Virus record (IMG/VR): IMGVR_UViG_3300030109_002938
Coordinates: 549-32,290 of that record
DNA length: 31,742 bases
Source: a virus
Reading direction: 5' to 3' (one strand)
A model generated the notes under the pieces. That model did no database searches. It was given only the letters and a program-made list of their open reading frames with translations, and was not told the origin of the DNA. Numbering within the stretch: the stretch's first letter is position 1; every line of letters starts with the position of its first letter. The position numbers were made by a program, and so were the translations under genes. This document shows, piece after piece, positions 6,429 to 14,817 of the stretch.

Positions 6429-7299
6429 AGACAACCTAGCGCGCTGCTTAGACAAAGCAGATAAAGATAATGATGAAACATTAAGTGATGCTGCTCGACA
6501 ACTTGAGTTAGATTTTGGGATATCACAAAAGGAACAAGTAGGACTAAACATATCTCCTTTAACAAAATCAGTAACTCAATCTATTCTGGTGGCCACGCCC
6601 ATGTATGGCGGTATGTGTACAGGGCATTATACTATTGCACTAATGAACTCCATCAACACCCTCAAAGGTTTACAAGTAGAGACTTTGTTAGCTAGTTTAA
6701 TGAACGAGTCTTTGATACCTCGTGCAAGGAATGAGTTAGTCAGGTTGTTCCTAAACGAAACGCAATGCTCGCACATAATGTTTATAGATGCTGATATGTA
6801 TTTTAACGATCAAGCCATTGCTACTTTGTATAAAGCAGATAAAGATGTAGCTTGTGGCATCTATCCAAAGAAAGAATTGGATTGGGGTAAAGTTTCTACG
6901 GCAGCGAACAAAGGCAAAGCTGACTTACCTAATCACTCTTCTTCGTTTGTATTAAACCTACCGCATGGTGTTAATAAAGTAGAGCCTGATGCTGATGGTA
7001 TGGTGGAGGTACGACATGGCGGCACAGGATTTATGCTTATTAAAAGAGAAGTGTTTGAGAAGTTAGCGCCACACGTGCCTGAGTACAGAGCATCGACAAA
7101 ACAAAACGAAAAGGGAGAGTTTGTTAAACCTCTTGTAAAACAATTCTTTGACACAAGTATTGATGAGACAGGCTGTTTATTATCTGAAGATTATCATTTC
7201 TGTGCTTTGTGGAGAAAGCATGGTGGGAAAGTGTATGCGAGTACAAAACTTAAATTTAATCACATAGGTACACACATTTTTGGAGGGAGTATTGAATGA
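6400..7299 (+). CDS. GT-A type glycosyltransferase-like protein
   Basis: From ATG 6400 the protein has 299 aa. GAAAGGA 9 nt upstream supports this start over an ATG at 6310, whose extra 30 residues would be out-of-frame zinc-ribbon sequence. The N-terminal 50 residues are charged. Then come SILVATPMYGGM, a conserved-looking nucleotide-sugar strand, the helix SLIPRARNELVRLFL, and HIMFIDADMYF, which holds the DxD metal-binding motif (DAD). GGTGFMLIKREVFEKL and LSEDYHFCALWRKHG follow the usual order of phage and Anp1/GT2-like transferases. It may modify DNA bases or a surface glycan; the acceptor is not visible. Confidence 0.75.
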   Translation: MNGKIAEKFKDNLARCLDKADKDNDETLSDAARQLELDFGISQKEQVGLNISPLTKSVTQSILVATPMYGGMCTGHYTIALMNSINTLKGLQVETLLASLMNESLIPRARNELVRLFLNETQCSHIMFIDADMYFNDQAIATLYKADKDVACGIYPKKELDWGKVSTAANKGKADLPNHSSSFVLNLPHGVNKVEPDADGMVEVRHGGTGFMLIKREVFEKLAPHVPEYRASTKQNEKGEFVKPLVKQFFDTSIDETGCLLSEDYHFCALWRKHGGKVYASTKLKFNHIGTHIFGGSIE

Positions 7300-7556
7300 T
7301 ATTTAAAAAACAAGAGCCGGGTACAACAGATACACAGGTGGGTGGCACACATTATAAAGATATGGGTAACGCGCAGCCGTGGGAAGTTTTAAGTAAGTGG
7401 TTAAGTCCTACACAATTTAAAGGGTATTTGTTAGGAGAAGCTATTGCGTATCTTGCACGAGTGAATATAAAAGATACCCCCGGCAAGGGGGGTCTACAAG
7501 ATATTAAGAAAGCACACCATACTCTGACGCACTTAATAGAACAGTTAGAAAAGTGA
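7296..7556 (+). CDS. DUF3310 domain protein
   Basis: An 86-aa protein with the hallmark pattern VGGTHYKDM, QPWEVLSKW, GEAIAYLARVNIKDTPGKGG and a C-terminal helix of the DUF3310 family, found in many phages as a stand-alone protein or fused to nucleotide kinases. The biochemical role of the family is not settled; a link to nucleotide metabolism is often assumed. The whole family length is present, so nothing suggests truncation. The start overlaps the previous stop (ATGA) and the end overlaps the next GTG start. Confidence 0.85.
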   Translation: MIFKKQEPGTTDTQVGGTHYKDMGNAQPWEVLSKWLSPTQFKGYLLGEAIAYLARVNIKDTPGKGGLQDIKKAHHTLTHLIEQLEK

Positions 7557-7846
7557 CACCAGAAAAAAAAGTAAAGAATAAAGTTGTAAAGATTTTAAAA
7601 GAATTAGGGGCGTACTATTTCTACCCTGTACAGACTGGGTATGGAAGAGCAGGTATCCCTGATATTGTTGGATGCTATCGAAGTCATTTCTTTGGCATCG
7701 AATGTAAGGCCGGTAAAAATAAAGCTACAAGTTTGCAACTTGTTGAGTTAGAAAAGATACGAGATGCAGAGGGTATAGCAATAATTATTAGTGAGGAGAA
7801 CGTGAATGAAACAGCGAGACTTATTAAGGAGAAGATCGGAAAGTAA
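7553..7846 (+). CDS. VRR-NUC domain nuclease
   Basis: A 97-aa stand-alone VRR-NUC domain of the PD-(D/E)xK superfamily. The start is GTG 7553 in a GTGA overlap. The active-site elements are in order: Glu4 in the first helix, GIPD with Asp37, and GIECKAG with Glu50 and Lys52, then Gln62 in the following helix. Family knowledge: such phage proteins cut branched or junction DNA. Position immediately before the polymerase suggests resolving replication intermediates or degrading host DNA. Its last 41 nt are shared with the polymerase gene. Confidence 0.88.
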   Translation: MTPEKKVKNKVVKILKELGAYYFYPVQTGYGRAGIPDIVGCYRSHFFGIECKAGKNKATSLQLVELEKIRDAEGIAIIISEENVNETARLIKEKIGK

Positions 7847-9884
7847 ATACCTTGCAGGTAACACAGGGTTGTATCTGAGTGCGCCGTATGAGCGCATACT
7901 AGTTATTGATTTTGAAACTAGGTGGGATAAAAAAGACTACACATTAAGAAAACTTACAACAGAAGAATACATTCGACATGAGAAGTTTAAAGCCTTTGGT
8001 GTAGGCTATCGGTACTACGGAGAAGATGAGGTAACTTGGGTATCTGAAAAAGATTTGCCTGAGTTCTTTGACTCTATACCGTGGGATACGACTGCAGTGT
8101 TGGCACACAATGCACAGTTTGATGTAGCTATTCTGTCGTGGGTGTATGGGCACACACCTTGTTTTATATTTGATTCACTGTCAATGGCTCGTGCGCTGCG
8201 AGGGCTAGAAGCAGGCAACAGTTTGATGCAGCTTGCCAAAGAGTTTGGCTTACCTCCGAAAGGTGATGCGGTTCATAGCACTGATGGGTTAGAATTTTTA
8301 ACTCCTGAAATAGAACAAGAGCTTAGTGATTACTGCAAGCATGATGTTGTGCTATGTGAAGAAGTATTTAATCGCTTGTATAACGTATCAACTAAGAGTT
8401 GGAAGTTTAAAGGCTACCCTAAGAAAGAGTTAAAGCTAATTGACATGACATTAAAAATGTTTGTCAATCCAGTGTTACAGTTAGACAGCGATATGCTACA
8501 GGTTGCTTTGGAAGAGGAGCAGCAAAAGAGAAAGTCTTTGTTAGCTAAACTTAATGTAGAAGAAAAAGATTTAGCTAGTAACGATAAGTTTGCAGAGGTG
8601 CTACGGAGTATGAGTATCAAACCTCCGACAAAGATTAGTGTGCAGACAGGTAAAGAAGCATACGCATTTGCAAAGAACGATGCACTATTTCAACAGCTTT
8701 TAAATTCTACCAATGAAGACATAGCTTCTTTGTGTCAGGCTAGACTGGCTGTTAAGTCTACACTGGAGCGCACCAGAGCGCAGAGGTTCTTGGATATATC
8801 TAAGCGAGGAGCATTACCTGTACCTCTTAACTATTATGGAGCGCACACTGGGAGATGGTCAGCTAGTAAAGGATCAGGCTTAAACTTACAGAACTTAAAA
8901 AGAGGTTCGTTCCTACGTAGTTCTATCATGGCCCCAAAAGATTCTATGCTTATAGTGTGTGATCTATCACAGATTGAACCTCGTATCCTAGCGCACCTGA
9001 CAGATGACTACAACATGCTTGATATATTTTCAAGAGGTGGAGATCCTTACGCAGCGTTCGGGGCAAGGATGTTTAACATTCCCGGCATGACAAAGAAGAC
9101 TCACCCTGAGTTACGGCAGTCAGCTAAGTCAGCATTACTAGGCGCAGGGTATGGGCTAGGGTGGTCAGCTTTTGCTGCTCAGTTATTAACAGGGTTTCTA
9201 GGAGCGCCCCCTCTCAGATACACAGAAGAAGATGCTTACAAGTTAGGGGTAACGACAGAAGATGTGTATGACTTTCTTGATATGGAAGATACAAAGCAAA
9301 GACTTAGTGATATAGCGTGTACCTGTACAAAGAAAGAATTAATCATACACGCTGTGACTGCTAAAAAGATTATAGATAAGTATCGGGAGGCCGCAGCACC
9401 TGTTAAAAGTTTTTGGAGATGGTGCGGTGATCGTATTGATGATTCCTTGTCTGATGATGGGAATGACTTTAATAAAGGTAAGGTGTATACTTATAAATGT
9501 TTACAAGTGCAGTACGAAAAAGTAGTATTGCCAAGCGGTCTGTGTTTACGGTATCCTAATTTAAGACCGGATAAAGATGACAAAGGTCGTTTGCAGTGGG
9601 TGTACGGTGAGAAGAAGAAACGATTGTACGGTGGTAAGTTAACCGAGAATATAGTTCAAGCCGTTGCTCGATGTGTTATGACAGATGGAATGCTACGAAT
9701 ACAAAAGAGGTATTCGTGTGTGTTAACTGTGCATGACGAAGTTGTATGTGTTGTACCAAAGGTGGAGGAAGAAGAAGCGAAAACTTGGGTTTTGGCTCAG
9801 ATGACTATGGAGCCAAAGTATTTGCCGGACATTCCTCTTAACGCTGATGTTGATTCAGCACTTAGATATGGAGATGCTAAATGA
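7806..9884 (+). CDS. polA: Family A DNA polymerase with 3'-5' exonuclease domain
   Basis: The replicative polymerase has 692 aa. The exonuclease domain has D35 and E37 (VIDFET), D106 (HNAQFD) and Y176/D180 (YCKHD), so proofreading looks intact; there is no 5'-3' nuclease domain. Polymerase motif A is D386-LSQIE391, motif B has R437, K441 and Y449-G450, and motif C is H643-D644-E645. The position equivalent to E. coli Phe762 is Leu445 (K441 plus four). The start at ATG 7806 has GAGGAGAA 7-8 nt upstream and overlaps the nuclease gene by 41 nt. The DnaJ-like CxxCxGxG insert described for phage HMO-2011 polymerase is not seen. Confidence 0.97.
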   Translation: MKQRDLLRRRSESKYLAGNTGLYLSAPYERILVIDFETRWDKKDYTLRKLTTEEYIRHEKFKAFGVGYRYYGEDEVTWVSEKDLPEFFDSIPWDTTAVLAHNAQFDVAILSWVYGHTPCFIFDSLSMARALRGLEAGNSLMQLAKEFGLPPKGDAVHSTDGLEFLTPEIEQELSDYCKHDVVLCEEVFNRLYNVSTKSWKFKGYPKKELKLIDMTLKMFVNPVLQLDSDMLQVALEEEQQKRKSLLAKLNVEEKDLASNDKFAEVLRSMSIKPPTKISVQTGKEAYAFAKNDALFQQLLNSTNEDIASLCQARLAVKSTLERTRAQRFLDISKRGALPVPLNYYGAHTGRWSASKGSGLNLQNLKRGSFLRSSIMAPKDSMLIVCDLSQIEPRILAHLTDDYNMLDIFSRGGDPYAAFGARMFNIPGMTKKTHPELRQSAKSALLGAGYGLGWSAFAAQLLTGFLGAPPLRYTEEDAYKLGVTTEDVYDFLDMEDTKQRLSDIACTCTKKELIIHAVTAKKIIDKYREAAAPVKSFWRWCGDRIDDSLSDDGNDFNKGKVYTYKCLQVQYEKVVLPSGLCLRYPNLRPDKDDKGRLQWVYGEKKKRLYGGKLTENIVQAVARCVMTDGMLRIQKRYSCVLTVHDEVVCVVPKVEEEEAKTWVLAQMTMEPKYLPDIPLNADVDSALRYGDAK

Positions 9885-10183
9885 GAATACCAAAAAAAGT
9901 AAAGGTAGGTAGAACTAACTACCTAATACACAAAGTAACTAAGATGGATAAAGTTGGAGCAATGGGAGAAATTGATTACGATACTAAAGAGATCACCATT
10001 GCATCACGTAGTAGTAGAAAGCCGCACAGAAAGTTTTCTAAGAAAGAAATATCTGATACATTCTGGCATGAGATCACTCACGCTATTCTTAAAGATATGA
10101 ACTCGAAGCTACATACTAACGAATCATTTGTGACTACGTTTGCAAACAGACTTACAACAGTAATTAGCACAGCAAAGTTCTGA
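9881..10183 (+). CDS. Small zinc metallopeptidase-like protein
   Basis: A 100-aa protein with HEITH at 63-67 in a helix preceded by DTFW, and a downstream Glu81 (TNESFV) placed as the third zinc ligand in related phage proteins. The N-terminal half is a small beta region (LIHKVTKMDKVGAMGEIDYD) followed by ITIASR. It is much shorter than SprT or IrrE/ImmA proteins, so only a minimal peptidase core is present. The substrate is unknown. The location between polymerase and nuclease genes, in an ATGA overlap, suggests an early role. Activity is inferred only from the motif. Confidence 0.75.
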   Translation: MRIPKKVKVGRTNYLIHKVTKMDKVGAMGEIDYDTKEITIASRSSRKPHRKFSKKEISDTFWHEITHAILKDMNSKLHTNESFVTTFANRLTTVISTAKF

Positions 10184-10851
10184 TGGAGCAGAAGATACGC
10201 TGGTCACATTCATCATTAAAAGATTATGAGGGGTGCGCTCGTAGGCACTATGAAGTAAAGGTATTAAAAAATTACCCGTTCATAGAAACTAAACAAGTTA
10301 TCTACGGAAAAGAATTTCATACAGCCGCAGAAAACTTTGCTAAAGATGACACCCCACTACCAAAACAATTTTCTTTTTCTCAACAGTTACTAGACTCTCT
10401 TCTTAAAAAAGACGGAAGAAAGTTTCCTGAGTATGCGATGGGGGTAACAAAAAACATATCCCCATGTAGTTTCAATGACAAGGATGCGTGGGTGAGAGGA
10501 ATTATTGATTTACTAATTGTTGATGATGAGAACTTTACAGCGTGGGTGTTTGATTATAAAACAGGGAATGACAAATACCCTGACATAGATCAATTAAAGT
10601 TAATGTCTTTGTTAACATTTGCACACTTTCCCCACGTTAAAGAAATAAAAGCAGCGTTACTTTTTGTAGTTAAAAACAGTATTGTAAAACATAAAGTTAC
10701 AGTAGCTGATAGAGATAAGTTGTGGTGGGAGTACCGGGAGAGAGTTGCAAAACTTGAAGCATCTTATGCAAACGATGTTTGGAACCCCACGCAGACACCC
10801 TTATGTAATTGGTGTCCTGTCAGTAGTTGTGAGTTTAATCCAAAACATTAG
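10183..10851 (+). CDS. Cas4/RecB-like PD-(D/E)XK nuclease with Fe-S type cysteines
   Basis: A 222-aa nuclease in which the order of motifs fits the RecB/Cas4 family: His46 (GKEFH), Asp109 (GIIDL), Asp124-Tyr-Lys126 (VFDYKTG) and Gln137 (DIDQLKLMSLL). Cys18 near the N-terminus and Cys208, Cys211, Cys216 at the C-terminus match the four-cysteine arrangement that holds a 4Fe-4S cluster in Cas4 and AddB. Family knowledge: such enzymes act as 5'-3' or single-strand DNA exonucleases in recombination. The absence of any CRISPR array or Cas1/Cas2 argues for a phage recombination role. It starts 1 nt before the previous stop ends (TGATG). Confidence 0.88.
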   Translation: MEQKIRWSHSSLKDYEGCARRHYEVKVLKNYPFIETKQVIYGKEFHTAAENFAKDDTPLPKQFSFSQQLLDSLLKKDGRKFPEYAMGVTKNISPCSFNDKDAWVRGIIDLLIVDDENFTAWVFDYKTGNDKYPDIDQLKLMSLLTFAHFPHVKEIKAALLFVVKNSIVKHKVTVADRDKLWWEYRERVAKLEASYANDVWNPTQTPLCNWCPVSSCEFNPKH

Positions 10852-10866
10852 TTGAAAGGAGACTAA

Positions 10867-12438
10867 ATGGAAATTGTAGATAACAAGGCGTTGTTACTAC
10901 GCACGCGCAGTCCAGACAAGTACAACATAATACCCTGCAGTAAAGTTTTATCAGAAGAAAATGGTATTAGTTTAGTTGCTGTACGGTGGGGCTTAGAAGA
11001 AGTAAGAGTATTAAAAAATTTAGGAGTAAGAGAAGTACCTTCTCCTATCAATGGAAAGTACTTATGGCCCGGACGGTTTGTTCCAATGGAACATCAGAAA
11101 GAAACATCTTCGTTTCTAACATTAAATAATAGATCGTTTGTATTCTCAGAACCCGGCACTGGTAAAACATTATCAGCGTTGTGGGCAGCAGATTACTTGA
11201 TGAAAACTAAAAAGGTTAGGCGTTGTTTAATCTTATGTCCTGTATCTATTATGCACAGTGCGTGGATGAGTGATCTTACTAATAGTATTATTCACCGCAG
11301 TGCAATAGTAGCGCATCATCAAAAAGCATCGCGTCGTGTAGAGATGGTGCAGGGAGATTATGAGTTTGTCATTATTAATTATGATGGATTAAATCTTGTA
11401 GCTGATGAGATCAATGCCAATGGTAAGTTTGATTTAGTAATTGCTGATGAAGCCAATGCTTACAAGAACGTATCAACTAAACGCTGGAAGTCTTTGAACA
11501 AGATACTAAGGCCAGATACTTTATTGTGGATGATGACAGGCACACCTGCAGCACAATCTCCTCTTGATGCGTATGGTCTGGCAAAGCTAGTTAATCCAAA
11601 AGCGATACCAAGATTCTTCACAGCGTGGAGAGATTTAACCATGAACAAAATAACAATGTTCAAGTGGCTCCCCAAGAAAGATGCACAAGATAATGTCCAT
11701 CGTGTGCTACAACCTGCTATCCGATTTACGAAGCAACAGTGCTTAGACTTACCCCCTGTAATAACTTTGACTAGAGCAGCTAAGCTAACAGCACAACAAC
11801 AAAAGTATTATTTAATGTTGAAGCAAGAGATGATTGTTAAAGCTGCTGGAGAAACAATCAGTGCTGTCAACGCAGCTACTGAGGTTAACAAGCTACTACA
11901 AATTAGTGCAGGTGCAGCATACGCTGACAACGGAGAAGTAGTTGAGTTTGATTGTAGCTCTCGACTAAATGTTTTGATGGAAGCGTTAGAGGAAACAGAT
12001 AGAAAGGTCTTAGTGTTTGCTACCTATCGACACTCTATAGATACTATTGTTTCTTATTTAGAATCAAAAAATATATCGTGTAAAAAAATTGATGGATCAG
12101 TTAGCGTATCTAAACGCACACAGATATTTAAAAACTTTCAAACTACAAGTGACCCTAGAGTTTTGATAATACAACCACAGTCTGCAGCACACGGTGTCAC
12201 ACTTACTGCAGCAGACACTGTTGTATTTTGGGGGCCAGTTATGTCTACTGAAACCTACATTCAATGCTGTGCTAGATCAGATCGTAAAGGTCAGGATAGC
12301 GACAAGGTAACAGTAATACATATCGAAGGCAGTGACATCGAGCGTAAGATGTTTAAACGATTAGCTTCACGAGTAAAGAACAATAATTTATTAGTTGAAC
12401 TATATGAGGAGGAAATAAAAACGCTTGACAAAAAGTAA
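10867..12438 (+). CDS. SNF2-like superfamily 2 helicase/ATPase
   Basis: A 523-aa ATPase with a full set of SF2 motifs: EPGTGKT at 95-101, a DEAH-like DEAN at 194-197, TGTPA at 224-228, and the C-terminal RecA lobe with LVFATYRHS, IDGSVSVSKR and motif VI QCCARSDRKGQ at 466-476. The first 70 residues are a small extra domain typical of the phage members. Family knowledge: these translocate on double-stranded DNA and act in replication restart or recombination. GAAAGGAG precedes ATG 10867. The neighbouring Cas4-like nuclease may partner with it, as RecB-like nucleases do with helicases. Confidence 0.92.
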   Translation: MEIVDNKALLLRTRSPDKYNIIPCSKVLSEENGISLVAVRWGLEEVRVLKNLGVREVPSPINGKYLWPGRFVPMEHQKETSSFLTLNNRSFVFSEPGTGKTLSALWAADYLMKTKKVRRCLILCPVSIMHSAWMSDLTNSIIHRSAIVAHHQKASRRVEMVQGDYEFVIINYDGLNLVADEINANGKFDLVIADEANAYKNVSTKRWKSLNKILRPDTLLWMMTGTPAAQSPLDAYGLAKLVNPKAIPRFFTAWRDLTMNKITMFKWLPKKDAQDNVHRVLQPAIRFTKQQCLDLPPVITLTRAAKLTAQQQKYYLMLKQEMIVKAAGETISAVNAATEVNKLLQISAGAAYADNGEVVEFDCSSRLNVLMEALEETDRKVLVFATYRHSIDTIVSYLESKNISCKKIDGSVSVSKRTQIFKNFQTTSDPRVLIIQPQSAAHGVTLTAADTVVFWGPVMSTETYIQCCARSDRKGQDSDKVTVIHIEGSDIERKMFKRLASRVKNNNLLVELYEEEIKTLDKK

Positions 12439-12474
12439 AATATTTGACAAACTTTTTCTTTAAAGGAGATTCTG

Positions 12475-12879
12475 ATGACTACAGAAAATACAGTACCACT
12501 CGACAAACTTGCGGCTTGTCGTAGAAAAATTAAAGCTAAGATTCAAGAGATTGATAAGGATGCTGAGAATAAAAAGAAGTCTTTACAAGACAAACTAACT
12601 TTACTCGATCAAGGTATTAAAGATCAGATGTTAGCGTTGGGAGTTAAGAGTGTAAAGACTGAGCAAGGCACTATCATTCTTAGTGAGAAGACAACGTATG
12701 CTACGAATGACTGGGCAGAGATGGACAAGTTTGTTGTAGAGAATGCAGTGCCTAGTTTGTTGCAGCGCCGCATCTCGCAAACAAACATTCAACAGTACCT
12801 ACTTGAGAACCCTGACAATATTCCTGCTGGGTTGTATAGCAATACTAACTATCAAGTATCAGTACGGAAACCCACATGA
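12475..12879 (+). CDS. Coiled-coil protein of unknown function (Gam-like guess)
   Basis: Residues 9-50 are a charged coiled coil (RRKIKAKIQEIDKDAENKKK onward). The second half has LGVKSVKTEQGTIILSEKTT followed by a helix and a beta-type end. A helical hairpin followed by a small beta domain is reminiscent of host-nuclease inhibitor Gam-like proteins, but I see no decisive motif. The length of 134 aa is shorter than typical Gam. It begins with TTAAAGGAG 7 nt upstream and overlaps the next gene by 4 nt. A role linked to DNA ends or replication would suit its neighbours. Confidence 0.5.
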   Translation: MTTENTVPLDKLAACRRKIKAKIQEIDKDAENKKKSLQDKLTLLDQGIKDQMLALGVKSVKTEQGTIILSEKTTYATNDWAEMDKFVVENAVPSLLQRRISQTNIQQYLLENPDNIPAGLYSNTNYQVSVRKPT

Positions 12880-13580
12880 GTTTTATTAAACTATCAATAG
12901 CAAATAGCGTATTTAAGTTGCGTGGGTCTAGTTCTAAGGGAGTAACAGAGTTGGATGTTGTGTTGATAAACGCTGCTAAGAACTACAGTAGAGTTTATTA
13001 CACATCTACTTATGACTCAAACAATCCACGCAGTCCTGATTGTTGGTCTAGTAATAACGTAAAGCCGGATATGTTATCTCGTGAGGTACAGTCTGATACA
13101 TGTAGCACTTGTGAAAAGAATATAGCAGGATCAGGAGTGGGTGCTACAAGGGCGTGTAGGTTTTATCAATACGTCGCGTTGTTATTGGCTAATGATTTAG
13201 GCGGCGCAGTTATTCAGTTAGCTGTGCCGGGGTCTTCTATATTTGGTAAGACAGATGGTGGAAGCTACTCAATGAAATCTTATGCTAAATATTTAGTGCA
13301 AGAAAACATTGATCCTGAAATGCTTGTCACTAAAATGTCTTTTGACTCAACCTCTATGGCAGCAAAGATATTATTTAAACCTGCTAGGTGGTTGACTGCT
13401 GAAGAACAAGCTCTTGTTTTAAACCGGGGTAAGTCGGATGCTGCAATAAGAGCAATCAAGATGTCGTTTGCACCTGCGAGTGTGAGTAATATTGATGCAG
13501 CTAATTTAAAACTTACTGACAAAAACTTTGCAGTGTTGTCGCAAGCTATGGGCATGACCGCAGATATTAAATTTAATTAA
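12876..13580 (+). CDS. Cys4 zinc, probable ssDNA-binding protein
   Basis: The 234-aa protein starts with a beta-rich N-terminus. Four cysteines follow, at C56 (SPDCWS), C76 and C79 (TCSTC) and C94 (RACRF), with KNIAGSG between them. This cysteine and SPDCWS pattern resembles ssDNA-binding proteins of some marine and enteric phages, where a zinc site stabilises an OB-type fold. The annotation rests on that resemblance plus the position between the helicase and the primase. The last 24 residues carry the TDKNFAVLSQAMGMTAD motif, repeated at the N-terminus of the next protein. Confidence 0.6.
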   Translation: MSFIKLSIANSVFKLRGSSSKGVTELDVVLINAAKNYSRVYYTSTYDSNNPRSPDCWSSNNVKPDMLSREVQSDTCSTCEKNIAGSGVGATRACRFYQYVALLLANDLGGAVIQLAVPGSSIFGKTDGGSYSMKSYAKYLVQENIDPEMLVTKMSFDSTSMAAKILFKPARWLTAEEQALVLNRGKSDAAIRAIKMSFAPASVSNIDAANLKLTDKNFAVLSQAMGMTADIKFN

Positions 13581-13591
13581 AGGAGTATTTT

Positions 13592-14536
13592 ATGAGTGAT
13601 TTGACCGTGTTGGACAAGAATAACTTTGCTGCTATGGCAGAAGCTATGGGCATGAATGCTGATACAACGAAAAGTAGTGGCAGTACATTAGCACGTCTTG
13701 CTATTGATACTAAAGGAGTGTTTGGAGAAACGTCTGTCAAAGGTAAAAAGAAAAAGGTGGAGATTGTTTCTGCTGGTAGTTATGTTCTTAAGAAAACTGA
13801 TGGCACAAAACTGTTTCAAGAGACTGTAGAGATTAGATTGTACAGTCAAAGATTTCAGTACGAGTTGTATAAACAGGACGGCGATAAGAAATCTTTTATT
13901 AGATCCGTGTTAGCAGGTAACTTTAATAGTGATCTTCCTGATTCCGCAGGTGGTATGAACTGTGGTAGACAGCGAGGGTATGTTGAAGATTACAATTCAC
14001 TTACGCAAGAACAAAAAGATGTTAAACGTGTAAGAGTATTATTCGGAGAAGTAAAATTTACTGACCCTGTAGATGAAGAAGGTAATGAAGTCGGCCCTGT
14101 TACAACCCCATTCATATGGGATGTTAAGAACAACGAAGCGTTTAAGATTATGGGGCAGCCTATCACAGAGATGATGGAGCAACAGATACTTCTTCCAGAG
14201 CGTTGGATTTCATTAGAAACAGAAGAGCGTTCATCTCCCTCTATCACATGGTATGTTCCAACTGCTTCACTACTTCCTGAAGTATTGCCGTTAGGTAAAG
14301 AAGAGCAGAAACTGTTTGCAGATTTTAATGCTTGGATAAAAAATAGTAACGAGCAAACCATGAGTAAGCACAAGTCAACAAGTGTTGCGCCTGCTACTCA
14401 GAGCGTAGAAGTTTTAGAAGATGTTGTTGAAGAGCCGGAAGTTCGTAAGGTGAAAAAGGTTGCGCCAGTTAAACCAAAACAGTCAGACTTAGGTAATGTT
14501 GTAGACGAGATTGATAATTGGGATACGGATGACTAA
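13592..14536 (+). CDS. Early protein with SSB-like acidic tail (314 aa)
   Basis: The N-terminal 25 residues repeat the peptide found at the end of the previous gene product (DKNNFAAMAEAMGMNAD). A beta-rich domain follows (about 35-240) with positively charged loops. The C-terminal 60 residues are Pro/Lys/Val-rich and disordered, ending in the acidic DEIDNWDTDD. A disordered linker and acidic tip resemble the protein-recruiting tail of ssDNA-binding proteins, so a single-strand-binding or replication-accessory role is reasonable but unproven. AAAGGAG lies 9-10 nt before ATG 13592. It has no zinc cysteines, unlike its neighbour. Confidence 0.55.
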   Translation: MSDLTVLDKNNFAAMAEAMGMNADTTKSSGSTLARLAIDTKGVFGETSVKGKKKKVEIVSAGSYVLKKTDGTKLFQETVEIRLYSQRFQYELYKQDGDKKSFIRSVLAGNFNSDLPDSAGGMNCGRQRGYVEDYNSLTQEQKDVKRVRVLFGEVKFTDPVDEEGNEVGPVTTPFIWDVKNNEAFKIMGQPITEMMEQQILLPERWISLETEERSSPSITWYVPTASLLPEVLPLGKEEQKLFADFNAWIKNSNEQTMSKHKSTSVAPATQSVEVLEDVVEEPEVRKVKKVAPVKPKQSDLGNVVDEIDNWDTDD

Positions 14537-14817
14537 TGGCCTACTCAGAAAAAACTAAACAGCTTATAGCTGATGCACCCCCTTCGCTAGGAACTAACCT
14601 AGCGCAGTGGGCTGTACAGCGGGGTGTGTCAGTACAGCAGGTAGCGACTGCAACTGGAGCAACCCGACAGACTGTATATAACTGGTTTACAGGCACAACA
14701 TTAGTAACTCCTGCGTATCAAGAGAAAGTTTTAATAATACTAGACATACTCAAAAGTATTTCAAAGACTGATGATGCGTGGAAGAAAATCTGTGCTGCTT
14801 TAAAATTACATTTCTAA
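14536..14817 (+). CDS. XRE/Cro-like helix-turn-helix protein
   Basis: A 93-aa protein. Residues 31-53 (VSVQQVATATGATRQTVYNW plus FTG) are a clear helix-turn-helix of the lambda-repressor type: helix 2 on VQQVATAT, recognition helix on TRQTVYNWF. An N-terminal helix and two C-terminal helices complete a small all-alpha domain. There is no room for a peptidase or dimerisation domain. It starts with the A of the previous TAA. Lying between an SSB-like protein and the primase-helicase, it may bind the origin or regulate this block; the site is not identified. Confidence 0.8.
   Translation: MAYSEKTKQLIADAPPSLGTNLAQWAVQRGVSVQQVATATGATRQTVYNWFTGTTLVTPAYQEKVLIILDILKSISKTDDAWKKICAALKLHF

Noticed and set aside
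7476-7493. ACCCCC/GGGGGT hairpin
   Set aside because: It lies within the DUF3310 coding sequence at the family-typical TPGKGG segment and has no T-run; coding constraint explains it.
9250-9420. DnaJ-like zinc insert in the DNA polymerase, as reported for phage HMO-2011
   Set aside because: The region has only one closely spaced Cys pair (CTC) and no CxxCxGxG repeats.
10183-10851. CRISPR adaptation gene cas4
   Set aside because: No repeat-spacer array or Cas1/Cas2 was seen; the context is phage replication.
12425-12449. Two TTGACA boxes (12425 and 12444) before the coiled-coil gene
   Set aside because: Neither has a -10-like hexamer at 16-18 nt, and the first lies in the end of the helicase gene, so a promoter call is not supported.
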